Shown piece after piece: positions 4,856-8,006 of a stretch of DNA of 8,006 nucleotides. Where the stretch lies: NCBI GenBank assembly GCA_041859375.1, contig JBHEKP010000132.1:1-8006 (forward strand), written 5' to 3'. The notes beneath the pieces are model-generated. The model saw only the letters and a program-made list of their open reading frames with translations, was not told the origin of the DNA and ran no database searches. Positions within the stretch are counted from its first letter, which is position 1, and each line of letters begins with the position of its first letter. This DNA is from JBHEKP01 sp041859375 (GTDB lineage: Bacteria > Hydrogenedentota > Hydrogenedentia > Hydrogenedentales > CAITNO01). The position numbers were made by a program, and so were the translations under genes.

Positions 4856-7800
4856 ATGGCGGCGACCCTGCCCACACTGAAACTGGCGGAAACGGCGGCG
4901 GACGCGCTGCGGGGCGGCGCGCGCGCCGTGGCGCTTTCCGGCGCGTGGGGTTCGGCCAAAAGCCTTTTCGCCGCGCAGACGGCGGAAAAGCTGGCCGCGC
5001 CGCTGCTGGTGGTCACCGCGGGTCGGCTGGAGGCGGAGGCCGCCTACGACGACCTGTCCACCTTCCTGGGCGAGGACCGGTGCGCCCTGTTCCCCGCGTG
5101 GGAGGTGCTGCCCACCGACTCCATGAGCCCCGCCGACGACATCGTGGCGGAGCGCATGAACACGCTCAAGCGCGTCCTTGCCGCGTTCTCGGAAAACAAA
5201 TTCCTGTGCGTGGTCTGCCCGGTGCGGTCGGTGATGCAGTATGTGATCCAGCCGAAGCAGCTCCGGGACGACAGCATCCTGTTGCGCGAGGGCACGGAGC
5301 ACTCCCTGGACCTGCTGCTGGAGCGGCTGGTGAAACTGGGCTACGAGCGCGGGGTGATGGTGGAGCAGCGCGGCGAATTCAGCCTGCGCGGCGGCATCCT
5401 CGACGTGTTTCCCATCTCCAGCGAGCTTCCCTACCGCATTGAGTTTTTCGGCGACGAGATAGAGTCCATCCGCCGCTTTGAGCCGGAGACGCAGCGCAGC
5501 ATCACCGGATCCGACGAGGTGCACATCCTGCCCCGCTCGGAGAAGTCGCTGCTGGCGGCCACGGCGCGCGCGCGGCACAAGCTGACCCCGCTCACGGACT
5601 ATTTCCCCAAGAACACGCTGGTGGTGCTGGACGAGCCCCTGTCCACGGCGGAGGCGGCGGAGGTGGTGGCCGCCCAGGCGAAGGGCAACGACTTTTACAT
5701 GGACTGGCCGCAGGCGCGGCACCGGCTGGACGCTTTTCCGTCGGCGCTGGTGTCCCAGTCGCCCTTTGACGCGCCGCAGGGCGCGCGGGCGCTGCGCATG
5801 GGCACCCTGGCGGTGGACAACTACGGCGGCCGCGCCCACGAGTTCTGGGAGCAGTTGAAGGACTGGGAAAGGGACGGCTGCGCCGTGCGCGTCTTCTGCG
5901 TGAACACGGGCGAGCGCAGGCGGCTGCTGGAGCTGATCGAGGAGCAGGGCTGGATGCCGGGGCGCGAGGCCTTCGACCTGCGCGTGGAAATCGGCCGGGT
6001 CCGGGGCGGCTTCGTGTCACCGGCGGACCGGCTGGCCGTGCTCAGCGAGGGGGAGATCTTCGGCCGCCACTATGTCCGGCGCAAGCGCCGCCGCTTCGAG
6101 GCGGGCACGGGCATCACCCAGTTCGGCGATTTGAAGTCCGGCGACTACGTGGTGCACCTGACCCACGGCATAGGCCGCTACCTGGGCCTGCGCCGCTTCG
6201 AGGGCAAGGCGGGCGACTTCATGGCCGTGCAGTACGCGGGCGGCGACACCATCTACGTGCCCGTCACCAGCCTGGACCAGCTCCAGAAATACCTGGGCGG
6301 CGAGGGCGTGCTCCCGAAGGTGGACCGCCTCGGCGGGGCCACCTGGGCGCGCACCCGCGACAAGGTGAGGAAGGCGGTGCGCGAGCTGACGGAGCAGCTT
6401 GTGCGGCTCTACGCAGCGCGGGAAACGGCCACGGGCTTCACCCACAGCCCGGACACGCCGTGGCAGCGCGAGTTCGAGGACGCCTTCGAATACGAGGAGA
6501 CGCCGGACCAGGCGCGCGCCATTGACGAGGTCAAGCGCGACATGGAGTCGCCCAAGCCCATGGACCGGCTGCTCTGCGGCGACGTGGGCTACGGAAAAAC
6601 CGAGGTGGCCCTGCGGGCCGCGTTCAAGACCGTCATGGACGGCAGGCAGGCGGTGCTGCTCGCGCCGACCACCGTGCTCGCGCAGCAGCACTACGCCACC
6701 TTCCGCGAGCGCCTGGCGGATTATCCGATCAGGGTCGGCCTGCTGAACCGCTTCCGCACCCCCGCCCAGCAGAAGGAAACCCTGGGCCAGCTGCGCGACG
6801 GGACGGTGGACATCGTGATCGGCACGCACCGGCTGCTTTCGAAGGACGTGTCCATCAAGAACCTCGGGCTGGTCGTGATTGACGAGGAGCAGCGCTTCGG
6901 CGTGGCGCACAAGGAGAAGCTGAAGCAGATGCGCAACAACGTGGACGTGCTGACCATGTCGGCCACGCCCATCCCGCGCACGCTCCACATGTCGCTCATC
7001 GGCGTGCGCGACATGAGCGTCATCAACACCGCGCCCAACGACCGGCTGCCCATCCACACCTGCATCGAGGCGTGGGACCAGAACCTGATCCGCGAGGCCA
7101 TCGAGCGCGAGCTGGGCCGCCAGGGGCAGGTCTTCTTCCTGCACAACCGCGTGCAGACCATCGGCAAGGTGGCCTCGTTCATCAACAAGATGCTGCCCCG
7201 CGCGCGCGTCGGCATCGGCCACGGCCAGATGGAGAAGCACGAGCTGGAGGCGGTGATGGCCGCCTTTGTGAACCGCGAGCTGGACATCCTGGTGTGCACC
7301 ACCATCATCGGCTCCGGCATCGACATCCCCAACGCGAACACCATCATCGTGGACCGGGCGGACCAGTTCGGCCTCAGCCAGCTCTACCAGATACGGGGGC
7401 GCGTGGGCCGCTACAAGCACCGCGCCTTCGCCTACCTGCTCATCCCCGGCGACCGCGCCCTCAGCGAGGACGCGCAGCAGCGCCTCAAGGCGCTGGAGGA
7501 CTTCTCGTCCCTCGGCGCGGGCTTCCGCATCGCCATGCGCGACCTGGAAATCCGCGGCGCGGGCGACCTGCTCGGCGCGGAGCAGGCGGGCCAGATTGCC
7601 GCCGTCGGCTACGAAACCTACCGCGAACTCATCGCCGAGGCCGTGGCCGAGGCGCGGGGGGTGCCGTCGGGCCGCCGCCGCCTGCCCCCCTTCGAGGGCG
7701 CCGTGGACGCCTTCATCCCCGACGAGTACATCCCCACGGCCCAGCAGAAAATGGCCATGTACCGGCGCATGGCCGCCGTGGCCTCCGCCGACGAGGTGCG

Positions 7801-8006
7801 CGATCTGCGCGCGGAACTCAAGGACCGCTTCGGCGCGCCGCCCAAACCCGTCGTGCGCCTGCTCGACGTGATGGAGCTGCGCGCGCTGGCGCTTGAGGCG
7901 GGGGGGCACGGCGTGGTCCTGGGCAGGGGGGTGCTGCTGGTCACCTTTGAGCGGGCGGGGGGCCTTGATTCCGCCCTCCAGTCAAGGCTGGCGCGCGCCT
8001 TCGGCG
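4856..8006 (+). CDS. mfd: Transcription-repair coupling factor Mfd (C terminus cut by window edge)
   Basis: 1050 residues are visible of a family usually about 1100-1170 long, with no stop before the edge. Mfd is an ATP-driven DNA translocase that removes RNA polymerase stalled at lesions and recruits UvrA. The UvrB-like N-terminal region has a vestigial nucleotide loop GAWGSAKS (29-36), LPTDSMSPADDI (about 84-95) and EQRGEFSLRGGILDVFP (170-186). The RNA polymerase-interacting domain begins near GDYVVHLTHGIGRY (429-442). The helicase core has Walker A GDVGYGKT (575-582), DEEQ (676-679), SATPIPRTLH, motif V GSGIDIP (819-825) and QIRGRVGR (845-852). The TRG translocation motif RDLEIRGAGDLLG is at 895-907. 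The C-terminal regulatory domain starts near 950 (VDAFIPDEYIP). ATG 4856 is the only suitable start after an in-frame TGA at 4814-4816; its AAAAGGA ribosome binding site is only 2 nt away, unusually close. Confidence 0.97.
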   Translation, partial: MAATLPTLKLAETAADALRGGARAVALSGAWGSAKSLFAAQTAEKLAAPLLVVTAGRLEAEAAYDDLSTFLGEDRCALFPAWEVLPTDSMSPADDIVAERMNTLKRVLAAFSENKFLCVVCPVRSVMQYVIQPKQLRDDSILLREGTEHSLDLLLERLVKLGYERGVMVEQRGEFSLRGGILDVFPISSELPYRIEFFGDEIESIRRFEPETQRSITGSDEVHILPRSEKSLLAATARARHKLTPLTDYFPKNTLVVLDEPLSTAEAAEVVAAQAKGNDFYMDWPQARHRLDAFPSALVSQSPFDAPQGARALRMGTLAVDNYGGRAHEFWEQLKDWERDGCAVRVFCVNTGERRRLLELIEEQGWMPGREAFDLRVEIGRVRGGFVSPADRLAVLSEGEIFGRHYVRRKRRRFEAGTGITQFGDLKSGDYVVHLTHGIGRYLGLRRFEGKAGDFMAVQYAGGDTIYVPVTSLDQLQKYLGGEGVLPKVDRLGGATWARTRDKVRKAVRELTEQLVRLYAARETATGFTHSPDTPWQREFEDAFEYEETPDQARAIDEVKRDMESPKPMDRLLCGDVGYGKTEVALRAAFKTVMDGRQAVLLAPTTVLAQQHYATFRERLADYPIRVGLLNRFRTPAQQKETLGQLRDGTVDIVIGTHRLLSKDVSIKNLGLVVIDEEQRFGVAHKEKLKQMRNNVDVLTMSATPIPRTLHMSLIGVRDMSVINTAPNDRLPIHTCIEAWDQNLIREAIERELGRQGQVFFLHNRVQTIGKVASFINKMLPRARVGIGHGQMEKHELEAVMAAFVNRELDILVCTTIIGSGIDIPNANTIIVDRADQFGLSQLYQIRGRVGRYKHRAFAYLLIPGDRALSEDAQQRLKALEDFSSLGAGFRIAMRDLEIRGAGDLLGAEQAGQIAAVGYETYRELIAEAVAEARGVPSGRRRLPPFEGAVDAFIPDEYIPTAQQKMAMYRRMAAVASADEVRDLRAELKDRFGAPPKPVVRLLDVMELRALALEAGGHGVVLGRGVLLVTFERAGGLDSALQSRLARAFG

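Noticed and set aside
2681..5839. A 1052-codon open frame on the minus strand across rpsD, purA and the start of mfd
   Set aside because: It is antisense to three clear genes. Its length follows from their G/C-ending codons, and its translation is low-complexity (rich in R, H, A, V) with no domain.
6017..7909. A 630-codon open frame on the minus strand inside mfd
   Set aside because: Antisense shadow of the mfd helicase region, with biased composition and no recognisable motif.

Overview
The window reads as a chromosomal segment of a GC-rich, Gram-negative-type bacterium. Third codon positions in the housekeeping genes are almost all G or C. The divergent PurA and the zinc-free S4 would fit a deep-branching, PVC- or Hydrogenedentota-like lineage, but that placement is an impression from protein character, not a demonstrated assignment. 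No mobile element, CRISPR array, tRNA or rRNA was seen.

Layout, left to right. (1) Positions 1-192, minus strand: the first 64 codons of a YtrA-type GntR repressor gene that runs off the left edge. Its promoter lies at about 226-252 and overlaps a perfect inverted repeat, a good autoregulatory operator candidate. (2) Positions 193-519: a divergent control region that also holds a plus-strand sigma70-like promoter (314-342) and a possible 22-codon leader ORF. (3) Positions 520-2448: a secreted protein with a six-motif PD40 (TolB-like) beta-propeller followed by an unfamiliar C-terminal repeat region. Its stop overlaps, as ATGA, a possible 31-residue basic, proline-rich ORF (2445-2540). (4) Positions 2537-3391: monocistronic-looking rpsD with its own promoter, a roughly 145-nt leader and a good intrinsic terminator. 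(5) Positions 3443-4714: purA, preceded by a perfect hairpin next to its ribosome binding site. (6) Positions 4715-4855: an intergenic stretch with three successive hairpins. (7) Positions 4856-8006: mfd, nearly complete but cut by the right edge.

rpsD (translation), purA (AMP synthesis) and mfd (transcription-coupled repair) are housekeeping genes on one strand. The sequence gives no sign of a shared pathway, and each has its own structured 5' region. The PD40 gene uses clearly less GC-biased codons than its neighbours and is the most accessory-like part. I found no convincing new defence or mobile system. The best leads are the C-terminal repeat of the PD40 protein, the overlapping microprotein, the GntR operator, and the RNA structures around purA and mfd.
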